A DNA stretch of 52,744 nucleotides from an uncultured Verrucomicrobiota bacterium (GTDB lineage: Bacteria > Verrucomicrobiota > Verrucomicrobiia > Verrucomicrobiales > Verrucomicrobiaceae), in NCBI GenBank assembly GCA_903838675.1, contig CAILZI010000086.1, positions 1 to 52,744 of the forward strand, written 5' to 3'. Below, piece after piece: positions 1 to 9,608 of the stretch (positions within the stretch are counted from its first letter, which is position 1; each line of letters starts with the position of its first letter). The notes below the pieces were generated by a model. That model saw only the letters and a program-made list of their open reading frames with translations, had not been told where the DNA came from and did not search any database. The position numbers were made by a program, and so were the translations under genes.

Positions 1-137
1 AGGATGACGTAGCTGGCGTAATCGAGGAACCAGTCGCCATAGAGCGTGTCCACCGGCTTGTGCTCCACAGGGGCGGCGGATGGCAGGATGGGGGAGAAGG
101 CTTCTTCAGCGGATTTTTTGGAGGACTTTTTGGCCAC
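1..137 (-). CDS. parC: DNA topoisomerase IV subunit A (ParC/GyrA family), N-terminal fragment
   Basis: The minus strand reads out of the left edge of the window as an open frame. From a GTG at 137-135 it gives a lysine-rich start (MAKKSSKKSAEEAF) and then LYGDWFLDYASYVI, which is the conserved start of the type IIA topoisomerase A subunit. The DWFLDYASYVI form matches the ParC type found in Bacteroidetes and related phyla better than the GyrA form (YLDYAMSVI). Only about 45 residues are inside the window, so the catalytic tyrosine is not visible. The frame stays open upstream for some distance, so another start is possible, but the MAKKS start is the most natural one. The enzyme would relax and decatenate DNA together with a ParE-like ATPase subunit. 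The next gene is divergent. Confidence 0.8.
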   Translation of the reverse strand, partial: MAKKSSKKSAEEAFSPILPSAAPVEHKPVDTLYGDWFLDYASYVI

Positions 138-230
138 GGCGAAAAGGGGGAAAGGAACGGGGGCGCGAGAATAGACAGTGCCGGGGCGAGTGCAAGGGCG
201 CGCAGCGATGAGAGGTGGACTATCAACCCT

Positions 231-266
231 TGTGAATGGTTCACAGGTCAAAACCTCATTTACAAT
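231..266. promoter_or_regulatory. Inverted repeat and possible promoter before the giant secreted protein
   Basis: In the divergent intergenic region, TGTGAA-TGG-TTCACA (231-245) is a perfect 6-bp inverted repeat. Its right arm overlaps TTCACA (240-245), which could serve as a -35 box, with TACAAT (261-266) as a -10 box. The 15-bp spacer is short. The arrangement suggests a repressor or activator site for the gene starting at 329, but this is inference from pattern only. Confidence 0.3.
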
Positions 267-328
267 CAACTGAATTGTAGGGCGGAGGGCTCGGTCGCTT
301 GTTCCCAGCTTTGAAAAGCTGCTCACAT

Positions 329-3300
329 ATGAATCGCATTTACGCAAGTTTTCCACGGAGAGGAGGGCTTCCCTGCCTCGGCCTTTGGAGCTTATGCGCG
401 CTGCTCCTGCTCGGCTCCCCGCAGTTGAGGGCAGACGTCGCCAGCCATGCCCAAATGGACGCCTTGATGGCGGAGGCCGCGCGACTGGCCCCCGCAGCCG
501 AGGCGGTGGTGATGAGCGTGGGCACCGTTTCTCCGGCGCAATACTCCACCATGGGCACCTGGAGCGCCGTCATCCCCTGGACGCCGCATATTCCCACCTC
601 GGCTGCTCTGCTGCCGGATGGCCGGTTGCTGACGTTTGCCTCGAATCAGCGCACCACCTTTCCAGACGGGCCGCAGTTCACCTATGCAGCGGTGTGGGAT
701 CCGGCCACGGGCCTCTTTACGGAAATCAACAACGGCCGGCACGACATGTTCTGCGGCGGCCTCTCGCTGCTGCAGGACGGGCGGCTGCTGGTGAATGGCG
801 GCAACGGCATCAACGGCACCACGGCGCTGACGAGTCTCTTTGACTGGCGTACGAATGAGTGGGTGCCCGCGCAGACGATGGCGGATGGCCGCTGGTACAA
901 CACCAGCATCTCTCTGCCCAATGGCGAGGTGCTGACCGCCGGAGGCAATGGCGGCGCGAATGGCAACGGCACCATTGAGCAATGGAATGCGAGCTCCGGC
1001 TGGCGGCGCATGAGCGGCATCCCTTGGCAGACCGTGGCCAATCCACCCATCGCCAATGCGATTGAAACCAACTGGCATCCCTTCTTCCTCGTGGCACCGG
1101 ATGGCCGCGTGGCGCACTTCGGCCCGCATCAGGCGCTGGACTGGATCACCGCCACCGGCACCGGAGCGATGACTTCGGCAGGTGCCAGCATTCCCGGCAC
1201 ACACTACCCCAAGCAGGGCGCGTGGGCCATGTATGCCCCGGGCAAGGTGGTCGTGGCCGGTGGCTTGCAGGCCATTGATGACGGCACCGTGGTGAACAAG
1301 GCTTTCACCATTGATCTCAATGGTGCCACACCCGTGCTGACTCCCGCGGCGCCGATGGCGAATGCGCGCTCCTTTTCAAACTCCGTCATGCTGCCCAACG
1401 GCGAAGTCATGGTGGTGGGCGGCAACACCTCGGGCCAGTTCTTCAGCGATGTGGGCGCGGTGTTCACGCCGGAAATCTGGAATCCCACCACCGGGCAATG
1501 GCGTGGTGTGGCAGATCTCACCGTGCCGCGCAATTACCACTCCCTGGCGATGCTGCTGCCCGATGGCCGCGTGTGGTCGGGCGGAGGTGGCTTGTCTGGC
1601 GATGCAGTCACAGACCACCAGGATGCGCAGGTCTTTACACCACCGCAGTTGTTCAATGCAGACGGCACACCCGCAGTGCGCCCGGTCATCACGGCGGCTC
1701 CAGATCGCATCAGCCCAGCTTCCATCTTCACGGTGAATGCCAGCAGCGGCGTGCAGTATTTCAGCGCCGTCAGCATGTCTGCCCTGACGCATTCGGTCAG
1801 CACCGGCCTGCGCCATGTACGCTTCACTCATACGAATCCCTCAGCAGGCGTTTATGCCGTCACCGCACCCGCGAGCATCAATGTGCTCACTCCGGGCTAT
1901 TGGATGATGTTTGCGGTGGATGCGAACGGCGTGTGGTCGGTCTCACGCATCATTCAGGTCACGAACTCCACGCTGCCCGTGGTGACGAATCCGGGCCAGC
2001 AAAGCGTGACGCAAAACAGCGTGGTGGCGCTGCCCATCAATGCCAGCGCCACCGGCGGCACGCTGAGCTACACGGCCAGTGGTCTGCCAGACGGGCTGGG
2101 CATTGATGCCGCCAGCGGCTTGATCCCCGGCACCGTCACCGCCGCACCGGGCACCTACCGCAGCACCATACTCGTGAGCGAGGCAGGGCAGGTGACCTCC
2201 GTTTCATTCAACTGGATCGTGCTGCTGCCCAATCTCGGCAGCGGCCAGATCATGCGTGAGTACTGGACGAGCATCAACGGCGCCACCGTGGCGAGTCTGA
2301 CCAGCAGCACCGTTTTCCCCTCAGATCCAAACGGGCGCGACATGCTTGCTTCGTTTGATGCACCCCAAAACTGGGACGACGAAACCGGCCAGCGCCTGCG
2401 CGGCTTTCTCTACGTGCCTGTCACCGGCCAGTATCAGTTCTTCATCTCCAGCGATGACGAATCGAGCCTGAAGCTCAGCACCGATGCGAATCCCGCCAAC
2501 GCAGTGGAAATCGCCAGCCAGCCTGGGTGGACACCGCCGCTCACCTGGACGTGGTATCAGCAGCAGGCTTCGGCGGTGGTCACCTTGCAGGCGGGAAAGC
2601 GCTATTACATTGAGGCCTTGGTGAAGGATGGCACGGGGAATGATCATCTCTCCGTCGGCTGGCTCAAGCCGGGAGACACGACGGTTGCGGTGATTGCTGG
2701 CACCTACCTCTCTCCTTATCTGCCGGTGAATAATCCGGTGGTCGCCTGGGACTTTGATGAAGCGAGCTGGAATGGGACAGCAGGCGAAGTGAAATCCACC
2801 GCAGCAGGTTTGTTTGCCATCAATGGCACTGCAAGCGGCGGAGCGAATACGACCAGCGTTAATCCCGCACTGAGCGGCAATCCCGGCACCGCCAGCAGCG
2901 CACAGTTCAATGGCACCGGCCAGAGCGTCGTCATGCCATTCAATGCAGCGCTGAATCCCAACGACTTCACCATTGCCGCATGGGTGCGCAGTGACGCGGC
3001 GCTGGGCACGGCGCGGTGCATTCTCGCCTCGCGTGATGAATCCACCGCCACCCTGAAAGGCTACGGTCTGTGGGTCACTGCCGATGGCTTCTGGCAGCTG
3101 CGCACAGGCGCGGATGCCTCGGGCCTGAAAGGCAGCGCGGTCACCGTGGGGCAGTGGACGCACGTGGCGGCCACCTTCCGCACCACGAGTGCCAGCGGCG
3201 CGGTCCTTACGGGCGTGCGCAGGATTTACGTCAACGGCACCCTCGTCAACGAAGACAGCAATACCTATGTGCCGAATACGGCCATGCCACTCGTCGTGGG

Positions 3301-6300
3301 TGCTGCCGACAGCCCGGGCACTGCGTTTTTCGCAGGAGCGGTGGATGAGCTTGCACTGCATCTGGCGCCTTTGTCCCAGCCCGATATTCTCGCGCTGCGC
3401 GATCTCCGCCACGCCACCAGCAGCGTGTTCAATCTACCGCCGCAGATCACCAATCCGGGTGTCCAGGATTCTCTCGTCGGTGCCGTGGTGTCGCTGCCGG
3501 TCGTTGCGAATGATCCAGAAAACAATCCGATCACCTTCAGCGCCACGGGCCTGCCCACGGGACTTTCGATCTCTCCAGGTTCGGGAGTCATCTCGGGTTC
3601 CTTGACGGCCGCAGGCACCTTCAATGTCATCCTCAGCGCCAGCGATGGCTTCAGTACACCTGCCACTGCCGCCTTCATTTGGAACGTCTCCGCCGGGCTG
3701 ACACTGCAGCCACTTGCAGCGGCACCCCAGGCCACAGGCGGCGCGCTCACATTCAACGTGCAGTCTGCCAACGGCATCAATCCACGCTACAAATGGAATT
3801 TTGGCGATGGCACGCCAGAGACCGCCTGGCTGACGACCCTGAGCATCACGCACACCTATGCCGGACCTGGACGCTATCTGGTGACGCTCACCGCCACCGA
3901 TGACACCGGCATCACGATCACCAGCACTTTCTACCAGGCGGTGTATGCCGCTCTGACCCCACGCAAGCCCGCTGCCTCCAGCAGCATCGTCTATGAGCAT
4001 CCTGCCACGGGCAATGACCGCGTCTGGTGCGTGAATATGGACAACAACAGCGTCACTGCTTTTGATGTGGTGACTCGTGCGCGTTACGCCGAGATCACCG
4101 TGGGCGCTTCGCCGCGTTGTCTGGCTTTGGCACCAGATGGCAGGCTGTGGGTGACGAATGCCGATTCGGGAACCCTCAGCATCATCAACACCGGTACGCG
4201 CACGGTCGTCGCCACGGTGCCTCTCGCCATCGGCACGCGTCCCTTTGGCATCGCATTTGATCCTGCAGGCTCGGCCGCATGGGTGGCGCTGGAAACCACC
4301 GGGCGTGTGTTGAAGCTGAACCCCAGCACCGGGGCGCAGCTCGCTTCCATTGATGCCGGCGGGCCCGTGCGGCATCTGTCCATCTCCGCCGACAGCGCAC
4401 GCGTGTATGCCTCGCGCTTCATCACGCCCAAGGTGCCGGGTGAAAACACCGGCACGCCGGTCCTCACGGGCACCGGCGGCCAGGTGGTGGTCATCGGCAC
4501 GGCGTCGCACAGCGTGCAGCGCACGATTCTGCTCAATCCCAGCACCGCTGCGGATACCTCCACTTCCGCACGCGGCCTGCCGAACTACCTCGGTGCCGCT
4601 GTCATCTCACCCGACGGCCTTTCAGCCTGGGTGCCGTCGAAGCAGGACAACATCCAGCGCGGCGTCTTCCGTGATGGCCAGCCGTTGAATCATGAAAACA
4701 CCGTGCGCGCCATCGTCTCGCGCATTGATCTCACCGCACAGGCCGAGAGCCTGCCCTCACGCGTGGACATCGACAATTCAGGCATGCCCAGCGCCGCAGC
4801 GTATGACCCCTATGGCATGTACCTCTTCACCGCGCTCGAAGCCAGCCGCGCCATCGCCATTCTGGATGCGTGGTCGCATCAGGAAATCATCCGCTTTCCC
4901 GCAGGCCGCGCACCGCAGGGCGTTGTCACCTCACCGGATGGGAACACGCTGTATGTGCAGAACTTCATGGATCGCACGATCACCGTGCATGATGTCAGCG
5001 GCATCCTGCAAGGGGCCGCCACCGCACCCGTCACCACCGCCACGCTCAACACCGTCACCACGGAAAAGCTCACTGCCCAGGTGCTGCAGGGCAAGCAGCT
5101 CTTCTATGATGCGCAGGATCCACGGCTGGCGCTGCAGCAGTACATCAGCTGCGCCGTCTGCCACAACGATGCCGGGCATGATGGCCGCGTGTGGGACCTG
5201 ACCAATTTTGGTGAAGGTCTGCGCAACACCATCACGCTGAAAGGCCATGCCAATCAGGGCATGCTGCATTGGTCGGGCAACTTTGATGAAGTGCAGGACT
5301 TCGAAGGCCAGATACGCACTCTGGCCGGTGGCACCGGCCTCATGACCGATGCGCAGTTCAACACCGGCACGCGCAACCAGCCTCTCGGCGATCCCAAGGC
5401 GGGCGTGAGCCCGGATCTCGATGCGCTGGCCGCGTATGTGAAATCTCTCACACTCACCGGCACCAGTCCGAATCGCACGAGCAGCGGCGCGCTCAGCGTC
5501 ACCGCCGCAGCCGGCCAGCAGATTTTCCGCGCGCAAAACTGCGCCTCCTGCCACAGCGGCGCGGCCTTCACCAACAGCGCGCTCAATGTCTTTGCAGACA
5601 TCGGCACGATCACGCCCGGCACCGGCATGCGCCTCGGCGGTCCGCTCACCGGCTTTGATGTGCCCACCCTGCGCGGCACCTGGGCCACCGCCCCGTATTT
5701 GCATGATGGCTCCGCACCCACACTTTCCGCGGCCATCACCGCGCATAAGGGGCTGACCTTGTCAGCAGCGGATCTGTCTTATCTCACCGCCTATGTGGCC
5801 AGCATTGACGATGCGCCCGCCACGGCGCCGCTGCCTTTCGCCGTTGTGCTCAGCACCGCCACCACGAGCGTGACCGGCGCGTTCAATGTCCTGGTCACAT
5901 TCAATGCCGCAGCCACCGGTTTCACTCTGAGCAAAGTGGTCGTTAACAACGGCACCGCCTCCAGCTTCAGCGGCAGCGGTGCCAGCTACTCCTTCCAGGT
6001 CCAACCTGCCGCAGCGGGGCCTGTCACCATCAGCGTACCCGCCCTGGCCGCGAAGGACAGCACCAATCTGGGCAACTCCGCCTCCAATCTTCTCAGCGTG
6101 AACTACTCCACACCGCCCACGGTCGTGCTTTCCTCAACGGCCAGCAGTGTGGTTGCGCCTTTTGTCGTCATTGCCACATTCAGCGAAAGCGTCACGGGTC
6201 TGCTCGCCTCCGAATTCAGCGTGACCAACGGCACCGTCACCGCCTTGTCCTCCGCCGGAGCGGTGTGGGCTGCCACCGTCACACCTGCGGCTGCTGGGAA

Positions 6301-8137
6301 CGTGACCGTCAGCCTCCCTGCTGGTATGGCACAAGCTGCCAGCGGCAATCTGAACCTGGCATTAAATACCATCACAGTGAACTATGTGCCCGCCGTCTCT
6401 CCCAATGGCCTCACCGGGGACTACTACGTCGGTAAAAACTTCGATCGGTTTAGCTTCTCACGCACGGATGCCACCCTCGACTTCGCCTGGGGGGCGGGCA
6501 GCCCGGACCCGCGCATCCCCGTCAATGGCTTCAGCGTGCGCTGGATTGGCTGGATCATTCCCCGCTACACCGAGACCTACACTCTCATGCCGGTGACCGA
6601 TGACGGCGTGCGCCTCTGGGTCAACGGCCAGCTCGTTGTGAACAATTGGAATGATCATGGCGAGATTTCGAACAACGGGGTGGTCGTTCTCCAGGCCGGT
6701 GTGCCGGTCAGCATCGTCATGGAGTATTATGAGGATACCGACCTTTCCAGCGCCCACCTGCTGTGGCAGAGCAACAGTCAGCCGCGCGAGGTCATCCCGC
6801 AGAGCCAGTGGCTCGTCAATGCTCCCGCAATCGCCACGGCCAACACCGATGGCGATAACGCTTCAAATCTCCTTGAAACCGCGCTCGGCACCTCGCTCAC
6901 CAGCGGCATCACCCCGCCGGGCAAGGGGCTGCAGCTCGCCACACGCAACAACAGCAGTGTCGACGCCACCCTGCTGCATCCTGCGGGACAAAGTGCGATA
7001 ACCCTTTCGCTCGAAAGCAGCGCGGATCTCATCAACTGGACACCGCTGGTGGCGATACCCACCGCTGCCAGCCAGGGCGGAGGCTGGGAACTGCTCACCT
7101 GGTCGGACCTTCAAGCTCTCCCGGGACAAAGCCTCACGCGTGGCATCATCCGCCTGCGTGCTACGCAAAGCAGGGTCGGCACGACCACCGGTGCGCCCGT
7201 GGGCTGGCAGCAGATGACGCTGTGCACCGGCACGCAGAGCTTCGGACTCAATTTCACCCATGAGGCGCTTTATACCGGCAGCATCACCAGTGCCGATGCC
7301 TCCAGCGTCACCATCAGCGAGCAGGCGGCCTTGGTCTTTGCCGTGGATCCGGCGCAGCATTACTACCTTGAAATCATCAGCGGCCCCCAGGCCGGGCACC
7401 GCCTTGATCTGCAAAGCATCACCGCCACCGCCTGTCTCATTGCTGCTGACTCGCTCAACACCACGCTGCCATCATCAGCCATGGCCGCTTTGTCGGGTGC
7501 CCGTGTCAGCCTGTTTCCGCACCGCACCCTGGGCGATGTCTTTGACCCTTCACGCTTTCAGGGCAGCAGCATCCCTACCAGTGCCGATCAGGTGCTCTTT
7601 TACACATCCTCAGCCTACACCACCTACTGGCTCTACGCTCTCGGCGGCACTCGCGCCTGGGTCTTGAATGGCTCCAGCACGGCCAGCATGAACAGCACCG
7701 TCATCCCGCCCGGCACAGGGGTCATGCTGCAAATCGCCAGCCACACTCCTGCACCTCTGCTCACCACCGGCTCTGTGCGCACCACTCCTTTCGCCCGTCC
7801 GCTGCAGACGGGCTACAATCTCTTCGCCAATCCCTGGCCGCTCGACACCACACCTGCCCACGCCGGACTGACCTCTTCCGCCCTCGTTGCCAGCACCTCC
7901 TTTGCCACGTCCGATCAGTTGCAGTTCTGGAAAGGCGATGCCACCGCCGCCGCGAGTGGTTACCTGGGTTACTGGCTTTTCCAGATGCCCGGCCAGCCCG
8001 TGCCCATCTGGATTACCATGGGCGGCACGAGCCTGCTTTCCCAGAACAACGCCTCCCTCCTGCGAGCGGGGCGTGCCACCTTCATCAAAGCTCAGCCCAA
8101 GCCTGGGCGTGCTGCATGGATCATTCCGCCGCCGTGA
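329..8137 (+). CDS. Giant secreted galactose-oxidase-like / beta-propeller / cytochrome c multidomain protein
   Basis: This is a 2602-residue exported protein. The ATG at 329 is preferred over an in-frame TTG at 299 because a signal peptide follows directly (basic start, then LGLWSLCALLLLG). Approximate domains in order: galactose/glyoxal oxidase kelch propeller (60-460) with the DUF1929-like C-terminal domain (450-545); putative Ig (550-635); PA14 (640-790); LamG-like (800-1020); putative Ig (1030-1125); PKD (1130-1210); YVTN/YncE-type propeller (1220-1580); cytochrome c peroxidase-like region with haem motifs C1608-AV-CH and C1738-AS-CH (1580-1830); two bacterial Ig repeats (1830-2025); a second PA14 (2025-2165); and a C-terminal region resembling the TIGR02597 Verrucomicrobium family (about 2290-2602). 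The copper-radical site looks intact: Cys142, Tyr190, Tyr403-His404 and His488 fit the Cys-Tyr, Tyr-His and His ligands of galactose oxidase. It probably oxidises a carbohydrate alcohol or aldehyde outside the cytoplasm; electron transfer to the haems is inferred. Confidence 0.85.
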   Translation: MNRIYASFPRRGGLPCLGLWSLCALLLLGSPQLRADVASHAQMDALMAEAARLAPAAEAVVMSVGTVSPAQYSTMGTWSAVIPWTPHIPTSAALLPDGRLLTFASNQRTTFPDGPQFTYAAVWDPATGLFTEINNGRHDMFCGGLSLLQDGRLLVNGGNGINGTTALTSLFDWRTNEWVPAQTMADGRWYNTSISLPNGEVLTAGGNGGANGNGTIEQWNASSGWRRMSGIPWQTVANPPIANAIETNWHPFFLVAPDGRVAHFGPHQALDWITATGTGAMTSAGASIPGTHYPKQGAWAMYAPGKVVVAGGLQAIDDGTVVNKAFTIDLNGATPVLTPAAPMANARSFSNSVMLPNGEVMVVGGNTSGQFFSDVGAVFTPEIWNPTTGQWRGVADLTVPRNYHSLAMLLPDGRVWSGGGGLSGDAVTDHQDAQVFTPPQLFNADGTPAVRPVITAAPDRISPASIFTVNASSGVQYFSAVSMSALTHSVSTGLRHVRFTHTNPSAGVYAVTAPASINVLTPGYWMMFAVDANGVWSVSRIIQVTNSTLPVVTNPGQQSVTQNSVVALPINASATGGTLSYTASGLPDGLGIDAASGLIPGTVTAAPGTYRSTILVSEAGQVTSVSFNWIVLLPNLGSGQIMREYWTSINGATVASLTSSTVFPSDPNGRDMLASFDAPQNWDDETGQRLRGFLYVPVTGQYQFFISSDDESSLKLSTDANPANAVEIASQPGWTPPLTWTWYQQQASAVVTLQAGKRYYIEALVKDGTGNDHLSVGWLKPGDTTVAVIAGTYLSPYLPVNNPVVAWDFDEASWNGTAGEVKSTAAGLFAINGTASGGANTTSVNPALSGNPGTASSAQFNGTGQSVVMPFNAALNPNDFTIAAWVRSDAALGTARCILASRDESTATLKGYGLWVTADGFWQLRTGADASGLKGSAVTVGQWTHVAATFRTTSASGAVLTGVRRIYVNGTLVNEDSNTYVPNTAMPLVVGAADSPGTAFFAGAVDELALHLAPLSQPDILALRDLRHATSSVFNLPPQITNPGVQDSLVGAVVSLPVVANDPENNPITFSATGLPTGLSISPGSGVISGSLTAAGTFNVILSASDGFSTPATAAFIWNVSAGLTLQPLAAAPQATGGALTFNVQSANGINPRYKWNFGDGTPETAWLTTLSITHTYAGPGRYLVTLTATDDTGITITSTFYQAVYAALTPRKPAASSSIVYEHPATGNDRVWCVNMDNNSVTAFDVVTRARYAEITVGASPRCLALAPDGRLWVTNADSGTLSIINTGTRTVVATVPLAIGTRPFGIAFDPAGSAAWVALETTGRVLKLNPSTGAQLASIDAGGPVRHLSISADSARVYASRFITPKVPGENTGTPVLTGTGGQVVVIGTASHSVQRTILLNPSTAADTSTSARGLPNYLGAAVISPDGLSAWVPSKQDNIQRGVFRDGQPLNHENTVRAIVSRIDLTAQAESLPSRVDIDNSGMPSAAAYDPYGMYLFTALEASRAIAILDAWSHQEIIRFPAGRAPQGVVTSPDGNTLYVQNFMDRTITVHDVSGILQGAATAPVTTATLNTVTTEKLTAQVLQGKQLFYDAQDPRLALQQYISCAVCHNDAGHDGRVWDLTNFGEGLRNTITLKGHANQGMLHWSGNFDEVQDFEGQIRTLAGGTGLMTDAQFNTGTRNQPLGDPKAGVSPDLDALAAYVKSLTLTGTSPNRTSSGALSVTAAAGQQIFRAQNCASCHSGAAFTNSALNVFADIGTITPGTGMRLGGPLTGFDVPTLRGTWATAPYLHDGSAPTLSAAITAHKGLTLSAADLSYLTAYVASIDDAPATAPLPFAVVLSTATTSVTGAFNVLVTFNAAATGFTLSKVVVNNGTASSFSGSGASYSFQVQPAAAGPVTISVPALAAKDSTNLGNSASNLLSVNYSTPPTVVLSSTASSVVAPFVVIATFSESVTGLLASEFSVTNGTVTALSSAGAVWAATVTPAAAGNVTVSLPAGMAQAASGNLNLALNTITVNYVPAVSPNGLTGDYYVGKNFDRFSFSRTDATLDFAWGAGSPDPRIPVNGFSVRWIGWIIPRYTETYTLMPVTDDGVRLWVNGQLVVNNWNDHGEISNNGVVVLQAGVPVSIVMEYYEDTDLSSAHLLWQSNSQPREVIPQSQWLVNAPAIATANTDGDNASNLLETALGTSLTSGITPPGKGLQLATRNNSSVDATLLHPAGQSAITLSLESSADLINWTPLVAIPTAASQGGGWELLTWSDLQALPGQSLTRGIIRLRATQSRVGTTTGAPVGWQQMTLCTGTQSFGLNFTHEALYTGSITSADASSVTISEQAALVFAVDPAQHYYLEIISGPQAGHRLDLQSITATACLIAADSLNTTLPSSAMAALSGARVSLFPHRTLGDVFDPSRFQGSSIPTSADQVLFYTSSAYTTYWLYALGGTRAWVLNGSSTASMNSTVIPPGTGVMLQIASHTPAPLLTTGSVRTTPFARPLQTGYNLFANPWPLDTTPAHAGLTSSALVASTSFATSDQLQFWKGDATAAASGYLGYWLFQMPGQPVPIWITMGGTSLLSQNNASLLRAGRATFIKAQPKPGRAAWIIPPP

Positions 8138-8175
8138 GGTGGAGAAGGTAAAGCAAGTGGGTACTCATCCTCTTC

Positions 8176-9504
8176 TCACTCCTTCAGCGCCGGCGGCCTG
8201 TGGCTTTGGATTTGCGCTTTGAAGTTGCCGAGGCTGTTCCAGTGCGTTGGTGCATTGAGATCGACTTCAGCGATGGCCACGGTGCCAAAGACATCCGCCT
8301 TTGCCAGCACATCGCCATAGTGATCGAAAATGCCCGAGATCATCCACTGGTTCTTGGTGGCGTCTGTGTAGGTGCTGCTGACGATGTACACGTGGTTCTC
8401 GCAGGCGCGTGCAGCGGCGAGCATGGGATTGCAACCCCACACCGGCCAGGCGATGACTTCAGCGCCATGGATGGTCAGAGCACGGGCGACCTCAGGGAAG
8501 AAGCCGTCGTAGCACACCATCATGCCCACCTTGCCAAAGCGGGTGTCAAACACCGGGTAGTCATGCCCGGGTGTCACTCCCGCCTCGATCTCACTGCGCG
8601 GCAGCGTGACTTTGCGATACTTGCCCACCACTGCCCCATCGGGGCCAAGGAGCGCGGCAGTGTTGTAGAGCGTCTTGCCCTCGCGCTCGACGAGGCCGGC
8701 GACGATGTAGAGATTGTGTTCCTTGGCCAGCTTGCCGAAGTACTCCGTGCTGGGGCCCGGCACAGTCTCGGCGCACTCCTCCATCGTCTTGCCGGTGCCG
8801 TAGTAGGTGAGGGTCTCGCCAAGTACGACGAGGTCGGCTTTCTGCTGTGCGGCGGAAGCGATGAGCGGCGCATACTGCGGCGGTTTCTCAGCGGGGTTCT
8901 TGCCGTCCTTCGGCTGAAGGTGAATCGTGGCGAGCCTGGCCTTGCGCGGGGCAGGGGCTGGCACCGTGGCGAATGATACGTCACTCCACTCCACGCGTGC
9001 GTTTGCTGCCCATTGGAGATAGAGCTCGATCTTCGCCTGCCTGGCCTTCATTGGTGCACGCAGGGTGCTCTCGCAATGAATCCACTGATTCGCTTCACCA
9101 TCAGGCACGTGAGGATACTCGGGCTCGGCACGCGGGATGGTGCCTTTGGCGTAGCCTTGCTTTGCAGGCTCCTCCCAGCAGACAGGCTTGCCGTTTTCAT
9201 CCTGCCACAGGATGCGTGCATACACACTGCGGCGCGCGGTGGGCATCGCGCTCGTCTTTTTCCAGGCGCTGAACTGGTAATGCCGGCCGCCTTCGACCGG
9301 CAGCGTGCGCGTCCAGCAGCCGATCCATTGCTCGCCATTACCCGTTTCGAGAACCAGGGAGCCTTTGCCATCATGCCCGCCTGTCTTGCTGACATCCGCA
9401 GCGGGCTTCGCCTCATCTCGCGGAGACCACAGCGCCCAGCCGTCTGAAATCGCCGCATGGGAAGCGGTGGCGAGGAGGCAGAGCAGGGCGGTGAAGGATT
9501 TCAT
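8176..9504 (-). CDS. Exported carbon-nitrogen hydrolase (nitrilase superfamily) with N-terminal beta-rich domain
   Basis: A 442-residue protein. The ATG at 9504 is chosen because it opens a signal peptide (MKSFTALLCLLATASHA); the upstream extension is arginine/alanine-poor noise. Residues about 20-195 form a beta-rich region with Trp/Gly features that looks like a carbohydrate-binding jelly roll (LPVEGGRHYQFSAWKK, WIHCESTLRAP). Residues about 205-440 are a nitrilase/amidase domain with the Glu-Lys-Cys triad visible: Glu230 (VVLGET), Lys298 (KYRKVTLP) and Cys331 (VCYDGFFPE). The family hydrolyses amides, nitriles or carbamoyl groups. Most members are cytoplasmic, so the signal peptide plus binding domain is unusual and suggests an extracytoplasmic amide substrate. 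It follows the metalloprotease gene on the same strand, with a hairpin between them. The substrate cannot be predicted. Confidence 0.85.
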   Translation of the reverse strand: MKSFTALLCLLATASHAAISDGWALWSPRDEAKPAADVSKTGGHDGKGSLVLETGNGEQWIGCWTRTLPVEGGRHYQFSAWKKTSAMPTARRSVYARILWQDENGKPVCWEEPAKQGYAKGTIPRAEPEYPHVPDGEANQWIHCESTLRAPMKARQAKIELYLQWAANARVEWSDVSFATVPAPAPRKARLATIHLQPKDGKNPAEKPPQYAPLIASAAQQKADLVVLGETLTYYGTGKTMEECAETVPGPSTEYFGKLAKEHNLYIVAGLVEREGKTLYNTAALLGPDGAVVGKYRKVTLPRSEIEAGVTPGHDYPVFDTRFGKVGMMVCYDGFFPEVARALTIHGAEVIAWPVWGCNPMLAAARACENHVYIVSSTYTDATKNQWMISGIFDHYGDVLAKADVFGTVAIAEVDLNAPTHWNSLGNFKAQIQSHRPPALKE

Positions 9505-9558
9505 GCAGGAGTGTACGGTGGCTGATGCCGCAGTCTTTGCAGCACAATCACGCACCTA

Positions 9559-9582
9559 TGATCTGTCGGATACGGCAGATCA
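9559..9582. other. Intergenic stem-loop between metalloprotease and amidase genes
   Basis: TGATCTGTCG-GATA-CGGCAGATCA forms a 10-bp stem (one G-U pair in RNA) with a GATA loop. It lies after the stop of the metalloprotease gene and before the amidase start, both on the minus strand. No T-run follows on that strand, so it may be an mRNA 3'-end stabiliser or attenuator rather than a simple intrinsic terminator. Confidence 0.45.
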
Positions 9583-9608
9583 GTCCTACGCCCGAAGACT
9601 CAGCACCC

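Noticed and set aside
60..314. 84-codon open frame on the plus strand
   Set aside because: It overlaps the minus-strand topoisomerase gene start, is Gly/Arg-rich without features, and runs past the giant protein's promoter region.
2321..3412. Long open frame antisense to the giant protein
   Set aside because: High-GC antisense shadow: no domain features, and the sense frame shows clear LamG and PA14 domains.
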